DNA of 64,000 bases from Diadophis punctatus similis (GCA_023053685.1 JALIGW010000026.1:1884318-1948317); one strand, 5' to 3'. Counted from the first letter of the stretch, positions 13,684 to 24,500 are shown. The notes: generated by a model not told the origin, from the letters alone. A program made the numbers and translations.

Positions 13684-13862
13684 CCTAGAATAACAGAGTT
13701 GGAAGAGACCTTGGAGGTCTTCAACCCCTTGCTCAAGCAGGGGACCCTACATCTGCCTCTACCTAGGATCGAACTCACAACCTCCTGATTGTGAGGCAAG
13801 AGCTTCACCCCCTGGTCTAAAGTGGCCTGGACCATCTCTTTTGGCCTGCCTCCCCCCAGCAA
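13684..13862 (-). mobile_element. CR1 3' end fragment, antisense
   Basis: Short gaataacagagttggaagag and ccttggaggtcttc blocks, then sequence not assigned. Confidence 0.65.
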
Positions 13863-14269
13863 GGGTCGGCTCTCCTCCGAGCTGAACTAATAACGGGAAG
13901 GAAGCCGCCTCTGCAGTTGCAACTGGACTTCGGGTGGTGATTAATTATTTTTCTGCCGCAGACTATTTATTATCCTGGTGTTCGGAGTTGCCTGGAGCCA
14001 CAGAGGGGCCGGTTTGACAAAGTAGTTTGTGCCGAGAGATAAATGAGGACTAGCGCTGCCCCCATTCAATACTCCTTGCAACGTTTAGCTCGGGCGATGC
14101 CCTTAAATAAGACTTCAATTAGCGTGGGATGTTTGCCCAAACACACACACACACAAGCACACACCAACACAAACGCAGAAGGGTGGGGAGAATGTGTTGG
14201 AAGAGCCCTTTTAAAGCTCTCTCGGTTTTCTGCACAGGTATTTTTGCTTTAGATCTTGTAAGATGGTTT
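13863..14269. other. intron sequence, nothing recognised
   Basis: A short (AC)n at 14140-14155 only. Confidence 0.4.
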
Positions 14270-14271
14270 TC

Positions 14272-14690
14272 CTAAGCTAGTCCTCGACTCGCGACCATAA
14301 TGGAGACCCAAATGTCCATCGCTAAGCAAGGTGGTTGTTAAGAAGAGTTGTGCCCCATTTAAACGGTCTTTGGGTTTTGTTTTGTTTTGCTGCGGGGGTT
14401 GGGCGTTTCGCCGCAGCTGTTAAATGAATCACCCGGTCATTAAGTGAATCCAGGTTTCCTCCCCCCATTGACTTCGATTGTCGCAAAGGGGGATCATGTG
14501 ACCCCGGGACACCGCAGCCATTGTAAGTACATGCCAGTGGCCAAGATCCTCGATTTTGATCACATGACCGTCGGGAGGGGTGTCCAACGGTCGCACATGT
14601 GAAAACCGGCTATAAGTCACTTTTTTTTCCATTCCTTCGAATGGTCACTAAACAAATGGTCATAAGTGGAGGACGGTCGGTAAAACGTGC
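14272..14690. mobile_element. family T element, near complete
   Basis: Starts agctagtcctcgactcgcga and ends cataagtggaggacggtcgg, the inverted terminal pair of the family. Confidence 0.8.
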
Positions 14691-15345
14691 AGTCTAGATC
14701 CAGGGACGTATTTTGTAATTTTTTAGATCAAGTTGACGACTTTCCTTCTTCCTTGCGGTTAGGAACGATGCTGATTTGCTTGGCTGCCTCAGTTTCCCCA
14801 TTGCAGATCTGGTCCATGTTTTGATTTTTCCTCCTACATTTTTTTCCTCCTTAACTCTTCTTTCTCCATTCTTCTTCCGGTCTCTGGTTTTTTGTTTGGT
14901 TTTTTTGTTAGCCGAACTCTTGTTAGTTTCGACCTCATTTGTGGCTTGGTTCACACACTGAGTAAAGCCAAAAGGGGGTTGGGTTGGGTTTGGCTCGGCG
15001 TGCTTTTATAAACCATAATTGATGGCTTAGCTTCATGTGGGAGCCAAGCCACACTAGGTTTCAGCAAACCTTGGTAAAATAAATGGTGTGGTGTAAACCC
15101 AACCTTTGTCTAGGTCAACCTTGGCTACATCCGTATTTGTGCATCTCAGCTCCCAGGATCTCAGCACAAGGAATTCTGGGAAACGAAGTCCACACGTCTG
15201 AACTTTGATAAGAATGAGTCACGTTCTCTTAACTGGTCCGCTGTACCATAGCTAGTGATGGCCAAGGTGGTTGTTTGTCTACCTTCTGTGACATTGCCGA
15301 TGCTTAGCCAATCAGCACAATCAATAGATTGCCATTAACTCCACA
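14691..15345. other. intron sequence, nothing recognised apart from a MITE remnant
   Basis: A short remnant of the palindromic hAT-like MITE (ggaattctgggaaacgaagt) lies at about 15170. No exon. Confidence 0.4.
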
Positions 15346-15440
15346 TGAAAGTCAGAATGACCTTGGAGGTCTTCTAGTCCAACCCCCTGCTCAAGCAGGA
15401 GACTCTATTTTTGATAAATGGTTGTCCAATCTCTTCTCTC
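15346..15440 (-). mobile_element. CR1 3' fragment, antisense, interrupted by pyrimidine repeat
   Basis: gaccttggaggtcttctagt through gttgtccaatctcttct, broken at ctccagt where (CCTT)n begins, the same CR1 position as at 20947. Confidence 0.75.
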
Positions 15441-16185
15441 CAGTCCTTCCTTCCTTCCTTCCTTCCTTCCTTCCTTCCTTCCTTCCTTCCTTCCTTTTCT
15501 TTCCATTTTCCTTCCTTTATCCTTCCTTCTTTTCCCCTTTCCCTTTCTTTTCTTTTTCCCTTTTCACATTTTCCTTCTTCCTTCCTTTTTCTCTTTCACA
15601 TTGCCCTTCCTTGCTTCTTCCTTCTTCTTTCTTTCTCCTCTTTCTCTTCTTTTCCCCTTTCTAATTTCCCTTCCTTACTTTTTTACTTTTGTCATGTCTC
15701 CTCCTCCTCCTCTTCCACCTCCTCCCCTTCCTTCCTTCCTTCCTTCCCTTCCTTCCTTCTTCCTTCCTTCTCCTTCCTTCCTTCCTTCCTTCCTTCCTTC
15801 CTTCCTTTCCTTCTCTTTCCCATTTTCCTTCCTTTATCCTTCCTTCTTTTTCCCTTTCTTATTTCCCTTCTTTCTTTTCTTTTTTCCCTTTTCACATTTT
15901 CCTTCTTCCTTCTTTTTTCTCTTTCACATTGCCCTTCCTTGCTTCTTCCTTCTTCTTTCTTTCTCCTCTTTCTCTTCTTTTCCCCTTTCTAATTTCCCTT
16001 CCTTACTTTTTTACTTTTGTCATGTCTCCTCCTCCTCCTCTTCCACCTCCTCCCCTTCCTTCCTTCCTTCCTTCCTTCCTTCCTTCCTTCCTTCCTTCCT
16101 TCCTTCCTTCCTTCCTTCCTTCTTTCTTTCTTTCTTTCCTTTTTCTTTCTTCTTCCCTCCCCTCCCTCCCTCCCTCCCTCCAAGG
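15441..16185. repeat. 750-bp (TTCC)n-rich pyrimidine tract with an internal duplication
   Basis: Two copies of a 300-bp module (15505-15740 and 15818-16060), each with cattttccttcctttatcct, ttttcacattttccttctt, a cattgcccttccttgcttct block and tcatgtctcctcctcctcct. A third partial copy lies at 21047-21137. ORFs of up to 312 codons here are Ser/Phe/Pro/Leu low-complexity only. Confidence 0.95.
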
Positions 16186-16400
16186 CAAATTCTGAGTCCC
16201 ATTTCATTGTGGAATTTGTTACCATGCTCTGGAGTGGTGACCATCACCAGGAATGGCCCTCATCGAGAGTTAGATAGGTTCATTTCACCGGAGAAAGCAT
16301 TAACAAGGATTCTACAGTGCTTCCAGGATGGAATTATGAATTGCTGGGTCATTTGACCCAAAGTGGGGTACTGCAGTTACATTTTGCATGCAGCGTTCTC
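16186..16400. other. unassigned sequence left of the gap
   Basis: No exon 5 or 6 similarity in any frame. Confidence 0.5.
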
Positions 16401-16500
16401 NNNNNNNNNNNNNNNNNNNNNNNNNNNNNNNNNNNNNNNNNNNNNNNNNNNNNNNNNNNNNNNNNNNNNNNNNNNNNNNNNNNNNNNNNNNNNNNNNNNN
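16401..16500. other. assembly gap (100 N); likely site of missing ABL1 exons 5 and 6
   Basis: Exactly 100 N, the usual placeholder for a gap of unknown length. It lies between exon 4 and exon 7 and is flanked on the right by tandem pyrimidine repeats. The two exons expected between 11346 and 20004 were not found in the assembled sequence on either side. Confidence 0.8.
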
Positions 16501-16858
16501 CCTTCCTTCCATCCTCCCTCCCTTCCTCCCTCCCTCCCTTCCCATAGCATATTATCAGATTCCTTCCTTCCTTCCTTCCTTCCTTCCTTCCATCCATCCT
16601 GCCTGCCTTCCATCCATCCATCCATCTATCCTCCCTCCCTCCCTTCTCATAGCATATTATCAGATTCCTTCCTTCCTTCCTTCCTTCCATCCTCCCTCCC
16701 TTCCCATAGCATATTATCAGATTCCTTCCTTCCTTCCATCCATCCATCCATCCTCCCTCCCTCCCTTCTCATAGCATATTATCAGATTCCTCCCTCCCTC
16801 CCCCCCATCCTCCCTCCCTCCTTCCCTCCCTCCCTCTCCCTCTCCCTCTCCCTCCCTC
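16501..16858. repeat. pyrimidine repeat with a recurring 19-nt spacer
   Basis: (CCTT)/(CCAT)/(CCCT) blocks separated by four copies of catagcatattatcagatt (16543, 16648, 16705, 16770), so the array is a tandem repeat of 60-105 bp units with variable microsatellite parts. Confidence 0.95.
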
Positions 16859-17967
16859 TGCCGGGGAGAGTGGGAGCAGATCTCGTCTCCAACTGCGGAT
16901 TGTTCCAGGGGCCAGAGCAGAAAAGACCCTTCTGCTCAACCCTGCCAGCCAAAATCCCTGAACAGCCAGAGGTCTGGCTCTGGACCAATTTGGACTGGCT
17001 AAACCCATTCACTGAAATACCCTAATTGATGGACGCCCTCTCCTTTTTGACCCAAGACGAGAGACCAATATTTGCATGTCCCCACCCCCGTGCAAGCTCT
17101 TTGGGTATCCCCCCCTCCCCCTCCCACAGCCCTTGCTCCCCTTCCAGAGGCAACCTGCGGGGCTGATGGGGCAGAGAGGAATTGCGAAAGCTAGGCTTGC
17201 GTCTGCTAAGGCGTTCGTAACCCCGAAAAGCCTCCCCTGACTCATTTTGTCCACCCTTCTGTGTCTGGAGGTGAGCCGCTGTTCCGGATGCCTTTGTGCT
17301 TTTAGTAATAAGGCTGGCAATAAAACCATCTTCTTCCTTCTTCGCAGCTCTTTGTGCGGCAAAGCGCACGCAAGCGGCCTCCAGGAATGGCCCCAAATTG
17401 CCCGTAATGGCCCTCCTTCTATTAGAACAGCAGCTTCTCCTTATGAAATTCTCCCTTTTCTTTTCATCCCTCTCTCTCTCTCTCTCTCTCCCTCTCTCTT
17501 ATTCTTCCTTGGGTGCCTCTCCCTCGTCCAGAGCTCCTTTGTGGCAGACGTCCATCCTTCCCTCACCTTGTCATCACGGTTCTTTATTGTCCGCGCCTTT
17601 ATCTGTCTCCCGCTCTCTTATTAAACCATCTTTGCAAGCCTGGCCCAGTCTGGAGGATTTTGACCTTTAAGCAGAGCTGCAATTACAGTTTAAGGCTTTG
17701 CATTCTTTGTCTGGGGAAATGGTCTCTGATCGCCCTAATAGCAAACCTAGCGGGAGACTTGGTCCACTCTTCCATCAGCGGGGAAGAGGGGAGGGGAAAA
17801 AAAGGCTCCTTATATCATTTCCCCCCCCCCCCCCCGAGATAAATTTGGGACTCTTCCACAGGAGGTAGACGCTGGCAGGATCCTTCCCTGGGACTTTGAA
17901 AAATGACATTTGTGAGTCTGATGTTGTGGGGAGCGTCCCCATTTGAGAAACCCCCACAGCTCTAGAG
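16859..17967. other. ABL1 intron sequence right of the gap, nothing recognised
   Basis: GC-richer than its surroundings, with a (TC)n run at 17470-17500 and a C run at 17820-17836. Searched for exon 6 (FYIITEF, YGNLLDYL) without success. Confidence 0.5.
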
Positions 17968-18048
17968 CATACAGAGTACAGAGAGCTGAAAGGGACCTTG
18001 GGAGGTCTTCTAGTCCAACCCCCTGCTCCCCCAGGAGACCTTACACCA
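17968..18048 (-). mobile_element. CR1 3' fragment, antisense
   Basis: agggaccttgggaggtcttc and ccaaccccctgctc blocks. Confidence 0.7.
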
Positions 18049-18328
18049 GTGATGGTGAACCTTTTTGCGTGCCAAAAGGGTGTGCATGCCCACACCCATT
18101 GCCCTCCCCCGTGCATGCGCACACACACACCCCGCGCATGCGCACTCCGCCCCCTGCTGCCCCCGCGCATGCGCACAGGCCTCACAGCGGACTCCTGAAG
18201 CCTGGGGATGGCGAAAACGGCCGAAAAGAAGGCCGAAAATCAGCTGGCCAGCACGCACAGGCGCCCTTGGAGCTGACATAGGGCAACGCCTCGCATGCCC
18301 TCCAATATGGCTCCGCGTGCCACCTAGG
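18049..18328. mobile_element. hAT-like GC-rich MITE, 3' end degraded
   Basis: Starts cagtgatggtgaaccttttt, then a GC-rich body with (AC)n and gcgcatgcgca blocks. Same family as the better preserved 52259-52698. Confidence 0.6.
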
Positions 18329-18334
18329 GGACCA

Positions 18335-18490
18335 CAAGTTCGAATCCCACCTTAGGCGTACAGTCAGCTGGGCCAGCCACTTTCTCTGAGCCCTAGGAAG
18401 GAGGCAGCGGCAAACCACTTCTGAGAAATCCTTGCCAAGAGATCTGCAGGGACTTGTCCAGGTAGCTGCCAGGAGTCCACACTGATTCAG
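18335..18490 (+). mobile_element. Sauria-type SINE, 3' portion
   Basis: gttcgaatcccaccttaggc (B-box-like), ccctaggaaggaggcagcgg and cagggacttgtccaggtagc. Confidence 0.7.
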
Positions 18491-19130
18491 AGGCACACGC
18501 TTCTTGGGAGCTTGGGCGATCTCCGAAATATATAGGAGGCAGCCTTCCGAATCCATGCTGTCCTTTGACAACTCGAACCAGGAAGATCTGGAAACTCTGG
18601 AGGGGAGGGTTGCGTTTTCTGTGCATTTTGTGTCTTCGGAGCTGTGGTGGTTTTGAAGTTCTTCTTGGAGGACCTCAAGTGATTGAGGTTTTTAGCCTTT
18701 TCAAGAGGAGCTGTTTCCCCTGGACGGTCGTACTTGCGAAGAGCCGAAGCTGCGCTGGAACAACGCAGGATGAATTGAAGTGCCCTCGGGGGACATGTCA
18801 CTCACATTGAATGACAGGACTGCCACTTGTTCTGCTGGCGCTTAAGGCAAAGCGAACCTCTCCGATAGGGCTTGTTCCAGGGTGAGAAAAAGCAGAAGCC
18901 CCTGGATCGGTGTCCGATTTAATGTGACATAGGGTGGAGGAATTATCTCTCTCTCCTCTCTCTCTCTCTTATCTTAGGGGTTTTTAGCCATTTGTCAGGT
19001 TGCCTTCTCAACATAAATAACTTCTTTTATTTATCAACCAGTGTGAGTTCTTGGATGTTTAACACGATCTGCTTTTCTCCTCATATGTACCTATGCTTTT
19101 CATGGAATCTGTCTGTATCTGTCTGTCTTT
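18491..19130. other. intron sequence, nothing recognised
   Basis: Short (TC)n at 18943-18970. No exon. Confidence 0.4.
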
Positions 19131-19136
19131 CAACTA

Positions 19137-19170
19137 ATCTTTCTTCTACTTCTTCTTCTTCTTCTTCTTC

Positions 19171-19202
<32 letters not shown>

Positions 19203-19325
19203 CTTCTTCTTCTTCTTCTTCTTCTTCTTCTTCTTCTTCTTCTTCTTCTTCTTCTTCTTTTTCTTCCTCTTCTTCCTCTTCTTCCTCTTCCTCCCCCCTC
19301 CCCCCTCCCTCCCTCCTCCTCCTCT
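19137..19325. repeat. (TTC)n tract grading into CCT repeats
   Basis: About 40 TTC triplets at 19140-19258, followed by mixed C/T. Confidence 0.95.
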
Positions 19326-19445
19326 CCACAAACCCCACTCCCTGCTAGCACTGATGTTACCTAGCTTGGTAATGAAAGGTTTGTAAGAAAACCACCAATC
19401 TCAGAGTGCATCAAGAATTGTAGTCATAAGTCAAGGACTACCTGC
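19326..19445 (+). mobile_element. family P unit
   Basis: ccacaaaccccactccctg, core ctagcactgatgttacctag followed by cttggtaatgaaaggtttg, then agaaaaccaccaatctcag. Joins a (TTC)n on its 5' side as in other units. Confidence 0.55.
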
Positions 19446-19472
19446 ATACAAGTATAATTGCTTAGAGTTCAT

Positions 19473-19618
19473 GTATAGAATAGAATAGAATAGAATAGAA
19501 TAGAATAGAATAGAATAGAATAGAGAAGAGAAGAGAAGAGAAGAGAAGAGAAGAGAAGAGAAGAGAAGAGAAGAGAAGAGAAGAGAAGAATAGTGAAGAA
19601 TAGTGAAGAATAGAATAG
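19473..19618. repeat. (AATAG)n then (AAGAG)n
   Basis: Ten units of AATAG change abruptly to about 15 units of AAGAG, a base-change expansion inside one pentanucleotide array. No CR1 remnant is attached here. Confidence 0.95.
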
Positions 19619-19629
19619 TCTTTCTTTCA

Positions 19630-19770
19630 ATTAATCTTTCTTCTTCTTCTTCTTCTTCTTCTTCTTCTTCTTCTTCTTCTTCTTCTTCTTCTTCTCCTCC
19701 TCCTCCTCCTCCTCCTCCTCCTCCTCCTCCTCCTCCTCCTCCTCCTCCTCCTCCTCCTCTCCCCCTCCCC
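19630..19770. repeat. (TTC)n then (TCC)n
   Basis: A sharp switch from TTC to TCC units at about 19695. The left flank (ctttcaattaatctttcttc) repeats that of the tract at 19137, so the two are duplicates. Confidence 0.95.
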
Positions 19771-19978
19771 CTCTAGTGGAATCTATCAATCATATCTATT
19801 TGTCTCCCTGTTTAGCGTAGCACCTCTTTAAACTGCAAATCATATCTACCTGTATTATCGTCCTCTCTCTCTCTCTCTTTCTACTCTTGAATCCGCCTTC
19901 TCTCGGCATGTTCTTCACCTTACTCCTGCTTTCCCTTGGAAGCTTTTTTTAAAGCCGTTTCCTTCTGCGTCTTCTTAA

Positions 19979-20203
<225 letters not shown>

Positions 20204-20204
20204 T

Positions 20205-20275
20205 AAGAGAGTTGGAAGGGACCTTGGAGGTCTTCTAGTCCTTCCTCAAGCAGGAGATCCTATACCAGTGTTGGC
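20205..20275 (-). mobile_element. CR1 3' fragment beside the exon 7 donor
   Basis: gagagttggaagggaccttg and gaggtcttctagtcc, then tcaagcaggagatcctatac. Confidence 0.8.
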
Positions 20276-20404
20276 AAACCTTTTCGGGGGTTGTAGCCAA
20301 TTACCACCCACACCTTTCTCTAATCCCAGGCGGGGTTGAAGAGAGCAACGGACTGAAAAAATTGGACTTCGTTTTTGCAATTTTATAAAAAAGCAGCTTT
20401 CTGC

Positions 20405-20830
20405 TAGCAGGAAAAGGTGCTTCCCCCCCCCCTTTTTTTTTTAAAAATAGTTTTTATTAAACATTTTTCACCTTTAAAAAAAACATAAACAGAAAAAACA
20501 AGGAAAACTAGACAAACATAACAATGTAGTTTTACAGCCATCCGTATCAGCATATATATTCTGTTTTTATAATTCGTTCTTCTACATTGCCTTCCTATCG
20601 GTTATAACCACTATTCTGATATAATAACAATGATAACAATGCTAGTTATTTAATAATAATTGGTAACTTTGGTTAATATTTAATCAATACTAATTTAAAA
20701 CTCATTTCTTTTTTGGCTTCTGTTTTCTAACCACTTTATACATTCTGTCCCATACTTTGTAATAGTCTTTCTTTTAACTCCATGGTCATTTTGTCCATTT
20801 CTGCACATTCGAGTATCTAATAATAATTTG
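20405..20830 (-). mobile_element. possible L1-type LINE 3' end, antisense
   Basis: A/T-rich, opens with aatagtttttattaaacatt and contains cattctgtcccatactttg, resembling reptile L1 3' regions in antisense. No coding part is left, so the class is uncertain. Confidence 0.4.
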
Positions 20831-20834
20831 AACA

Positions 20835-21225
20835 CTCAGAGTTGGAAGGGACCTTGCAGGTCATCTAGTCCAACCCCCTGCCCAAGCAGGAGAACCTATG
20901 CCATTTCAGACAAATGGCTGTCCAATCTCTTCTTAAAAGCCTCCAGTCCTTCCTTCCTTCCTTCCTTCCTTCCTTCCTTCCTTCCTTCCTTCCTTCCTTC
21001 CTTCCTTCCTTCCTTCCTTCCTTCCTTCCTTCCTTCCTTCTTCTTTCCCATTTTCCTTCCTTTATCCTTCCTTCTTTTTCCCTTTCCCTTTCTTTCTTTC
21101 CTTTTTTCCTTTTTCACATTTTCCTTCTTCCTTCCTCCAGTGATGGAGCATCCACAACTTATGGAGGCAACTTCCGTTCCCCTGATTAATTGTTCTGACT
21201 GTCAGGAAGTTCCTCATTAGTTCGA
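20835..21225 (-). mobile_element. CR1 3' fragment split by a pyrimidine repeat
   Basis: CR1 antisense (20835-20947) breaks at cctccagt, (CCTT)n and a pyrimidine module fill 20948-21133, and CR1 resumes at 21134 with cctccagtgatggagcatcc. The duplicated cctccagt on both sides looks like a target duplication or the seed of the expansion. Confidence 0.8.
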
Positions 21226-21965
21226 ATTTTGCAGGAAGGCGATCCTGGCAGCAGTTAATTAATATGTGTAGTGTTACATATTGAAGACTTTTATCCATTT
21301 TTCAAATTTAACATTCCCTAGTAAAAAACAGTTCCGGTTTCAGTTCTACCTTTTGTTCCATCGTCTCTTCCAGCCATTTCTTGATTGTATTTCCTTGTGT
21401 CGGGGCACAAGGTGCTTTTTCATCATTGCTTCCCCTTCTCCTTTCTGACTTAGCCACATATTTCTTCCCATCCTTTGCTGCCCGAGGAGACGCCTAATAA
21501 AGAAAGATCTGAAAAAATAGCCACCTCGAAACGGCCGGCCGTTACTCATCTCGTAATGCAAGTTGAAGGTTTCTGTTTTTCCAGCCCAGCAACTGCTTTC
21601 TCTTCTCTTACAGTGGCTGGGCCAAAGCAGAGAGAGAGAGAGAGAGATGCGTGGGAGGTTTTCATATTTATTTATCAAATATGCCTCCGTGCCTTCGGGG
21701 ATCCGAGGAGAACTTTCCCCACCCCAAACCTCTCTGTTTTAGCGAAATGCTCTTCAGAAGCATCCTCTCTCCCTGCTTCTGCGGAAATATTCTCTGTAAA
21801 AAAATAAATGTTGGCTTGAGTCCTCCTCACACCGTGATCTCACCTCTCCGCTGGGAGTTTTGAAAGAGACAGTTAGCTGATGAGGTCTTCTTTATTCTGG
21901 AGACCAACCTGGGAAGTGCTGGAGAATAACTGATATACCGGTAGAAGAGAATATTTGTAGCTCAC
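21226..21965. other. ABL1 intron 7 sequence, nothing recognised
   Basis: No exon or family found. Confidence 0.4.
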
Positions 21966-22590
21966 AGTTGAACTGTGGGGTCCTTGGTGCTCTCTGAGTT
22001 TGGTGGCTTTCTTTGCAGACGTTTCATGACCCAACTAGGTAACATCATCAGGGCTAGAAGGGAGTGGGGTGTGTGGAGTGGAGGAAAAGGAGAAGGGGGG
22101 AAAGAAGGATTATGGGGTCCTCGGTGCTGTCTGAGCTTGGTGGCTTTCTTGCAGACGTTTCATGACCCAACTAAGTAACATCATCAGGGGTAGAGGGAGT
22201 GAGGTTTGCTCTCTGGTTATATACTGTCAGTGTTAGTGGGAGTGTTCTTGGTTCCTTGATTAGGTTGGTGTTTATTCCTAGCTTGTTCGTTTGTGTTGAT
22301 AAGACACTGATGATGTTACCTAGTTTGGTAATGAAATGCCTGCAAGAAAGCAACCAAACTCAGAGCAGGGAGCAAACCCCACACTCACTAGCACTGATGA
22401 TGTTACCTAGTTGGGTCATGAAACATCTGCAAAGAAACTACCCAACTCAGAGAGCACCAAGGACCCCACTGTCATTGTCCTCCTCCTCCTCCTCCTCCCC
22501 ACAAAACCCACTCCTTTCCAGCTCTGATGATGTTACCTAGTTGGGTCATGAAACGTCTGCAAGAGAGCACCAAGCACCCCACACCAGCTA
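21966..22590. mobile_element. cluster of five family P units, two antisense then three sense
   Basis: Antisense cores at 22014-22053 and 22152-22193 (gtttcatgacccaactaggt); sense cores at 22308-22345, 22393-22432 and 22524-22565. Between them is an element body with gttagtgggagtgttcttgg. The last unit keeps both ctgatga and gaaacgtctgcaag. Confidence 0.65.
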
Positions 22591-22746
22591 ATGTCCCCAA
22601 CTGCCAGCCTTACTAGGCGGACCAGCCAAGAAATCAATTCTACAGGAGGCTAAAAGCGCTTTCATTGAGATACTGTGTGTTGATATTGCCTGCATGCAAA
22701 CTGAGATGCCTGCCTCTGTTGATTTCTCCTGTCCTTCCTCTCACAG

Positions 22747-22900
22747 CCTTTGGGGTCTTGCTTTGGGAAATTGCCACCTACGGCATGTCCCCCTACCCTG
22801 GGATTGACCTGTCGCAGGTCTACGAGCTTTTGGAGAAGGGACTATCGCATGGAGCGCCCCGAGGGCTGCCCAGAAAAAGTCTACGAGCTCATGAGAGAAT
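22747..22900 (+). CDS. ABL1: ABL1 exon 8: kinase C-lobe, with a 1-bp insertion
   Basis: Encodes [20 protein letters not shown] and [10 protein letters not shown], then, after a shift, [20 protein letters not shown]. Acceptor is cacag at 22742-22746, donor gtgagt at 22901. Length is 154 bp against 153 in human. The extra base is a G in gagaaggga at 22838-22840, where the conserved reading needs gagaagga: before it the frame matches LLEK, after it the +1 frame matches DYRMERPEG. Uncorrected, the frame would run into the wrong codons for the rest of the kinase. A homopolymer sequencing error is the likeliest cause. Confidence 0.95.
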
Positions 22901-23260
22901 GTGAGTTTGCGCTCTGCTGCCTGGGATTAATTTTCTTCAAGGTTGGGGAAGCCACAGCACAAATCTGGGCCCGGGGGGCGGGGGGGCATGAAGATTTGTT
23001 TTCCCGAACCGCCACTTAAGGGAAGAGGCGCGGGGGCTGCCGATATTCAGTGTGAAATTGCATTATTATTTTGTTTTTTGGCACTGAGGTTATCCTTACA
23101 GAACAAGGAAGAAGGGGTTGACTCTTAGCCCTACTGCCTTTTCGACGCTCCAGGCTAAGAGACCAGGGAAAACCCCAGACTCGTTCTGGATTGAAAAGAT
23201 CCCATTTCTGGAGTTTTCCTTTGCGTTTTTCACCACTTGCTCCCTCGATCTTCTTTTTAG

Positions 23261-23350
23261 GCTGGCAGTGGAGTGCTTCAGAGAGACCCTCCTTTGCTGA
23301 AATCCACCAAGCATTTGAGACGATGTTTCAAGAATCCAGCATTTCGGATG
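23261..23350 (+). CDS. ABL1: ABL1 exon 9: end of kinase domain
   Basis: Encodes [20 protein letters not shown] followed by [10 protein letters not shown], the last helix of the kinase domain with the conserved CWxW..S.RPSF motif. Acceptor is tttttag at 23254-23260, donor gtgggt at 23351. Length is 90 bp, equal to human. The donor is followed within 15 bp by a 720-bp pyrimidine tract. Confidence 0.97.
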
Positions 23351-23365
23351 GTGGGTGCCTCCAGG

Positions 23366-23398
<33 letters not shown>

Positions 23399-23768
23399 TT
23401 TCTTTCTTTCTTTCTTTCTTTCTTCTTTCTTTCTTTCTTTCTTTCTTTCTTCTTTCTTTCTCTTTCTTTCTTTCTTTCCTTCCTTCCTTCCTCCTTCCTT
23501 CCTTCCTTCCTTTCTCTCTCTCTCTCTCTCTTTCTCTTTCTCTCTTTCTTTCTCCCTCCCTCCCTCATAAGTAGATTCCTTCCTTCCTCTCTCTTTCTCT
23601 TTCTCTTTCTCTTTCTTTCTCCCTCCCTCCCTCCCTCATAAGTAGATTCCTCCCTCATAAGTAGATTCCTTCCTTCCTTCCTCCCTCCCCCCTCCCTCCC
23701 CCCTCTTCCCTTCCCCCCTCATAAGTAGATTCCTCCCTACCTCCCTCCATCCTTTTCTTTCTTCTTTC

Positions 23769-23824
<56 letters not shown>

Positions 23825-23879
23825 TTTTTTCTTTCTTTCTTCTTTTCTTTCTTTCTTTCTTTCTTTCTTCTTTCTTTCT

Positions 23880-23916
<37 letters not shown>

Positions 23917-24023
23917 TTCTTTCTTTCTTTCTTCTTTCCTCCTTTCTTCCTTCCTTCCATCCATCCTCCCTCCCTCCCTCCCTCATAAGTAGATTCCTCC
24001 CTCCCTCCCTCCCTCTTTCTTCT

Positions 24024-24059
<36 letters not shown>

Positions 24060-24085
24060 TATCTGTCTGTCTGTCTGTCTTTTTT
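23366..24085. repeat. pyrimidine tract with a recurring spacer, 15 bp after exon 9
   Basis: (CTTT)n, (CCTT)n, (CCCT)n and (TCTTTC)n blocks broken by five copies of ctcataagtagattcc (23565, 23635, 23654, 23717, 23983). It ends in (CTGT)n at 24062-24080. Same architecture as 16501-16858 but with a different spacer. Confidence 0.95.
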
Positions 24086-24371
24086 TTCTGTCAAGGCAGC
24101 CGGCATTCTCCCCTCCTGAAGAAGGGAAAAGGCACCATAGAGCAGAAGAGCGGCATGGCCTTCCTAGTGGGAGGAGAGCGTAGGTGGAGATACCACGACA
24201 TAAATTGAGTGTTTATTCTGAGTGCAGAAAGGGCAGAAATAAGTATCCCAACATCTCCACTTATAAGCTAAACAACCTGGAAAAATCCACTGCTTGAAAT
24301 CCTCTCTCAGCTGCTAATATTTGGCTCGCTGGGCTGTCTTTCCGTCTTGAGAAAAATCACGTCTCACAGGC

Positions 24372-24500
24372 AGTCCTGGCCTTACGGCCACAATTGAGCC
24401 CACAATTTCCGTCGCTAAGCGAAGGAGCTGTTCAGTGAGTTTTGCCCCATTTGACGACCTTTCTTGCCGCCGTTGTTAAGTGAATCACTGCAGTTCTTAA
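24372..24500. mobile_element. family T, left half
   Basis: gcagtcctggccttacggcc through cgttgttaagtgaatcactg. It is cut off where a family P fragment with (TCC)n starts. Confidence 0.7.

Noticed and set aside
15418..16356. 312-codon frame in the ABL1 intron
   Set aside because: Pyrimidine repeat read in one frame; no relation to exon 5 or 6.
16501..16858. CRISPR-like alternation of repeats and spacers
   Set aside because: The constant element is 19 nt and the variable parts are microsatellite; the genome is vertebrate.
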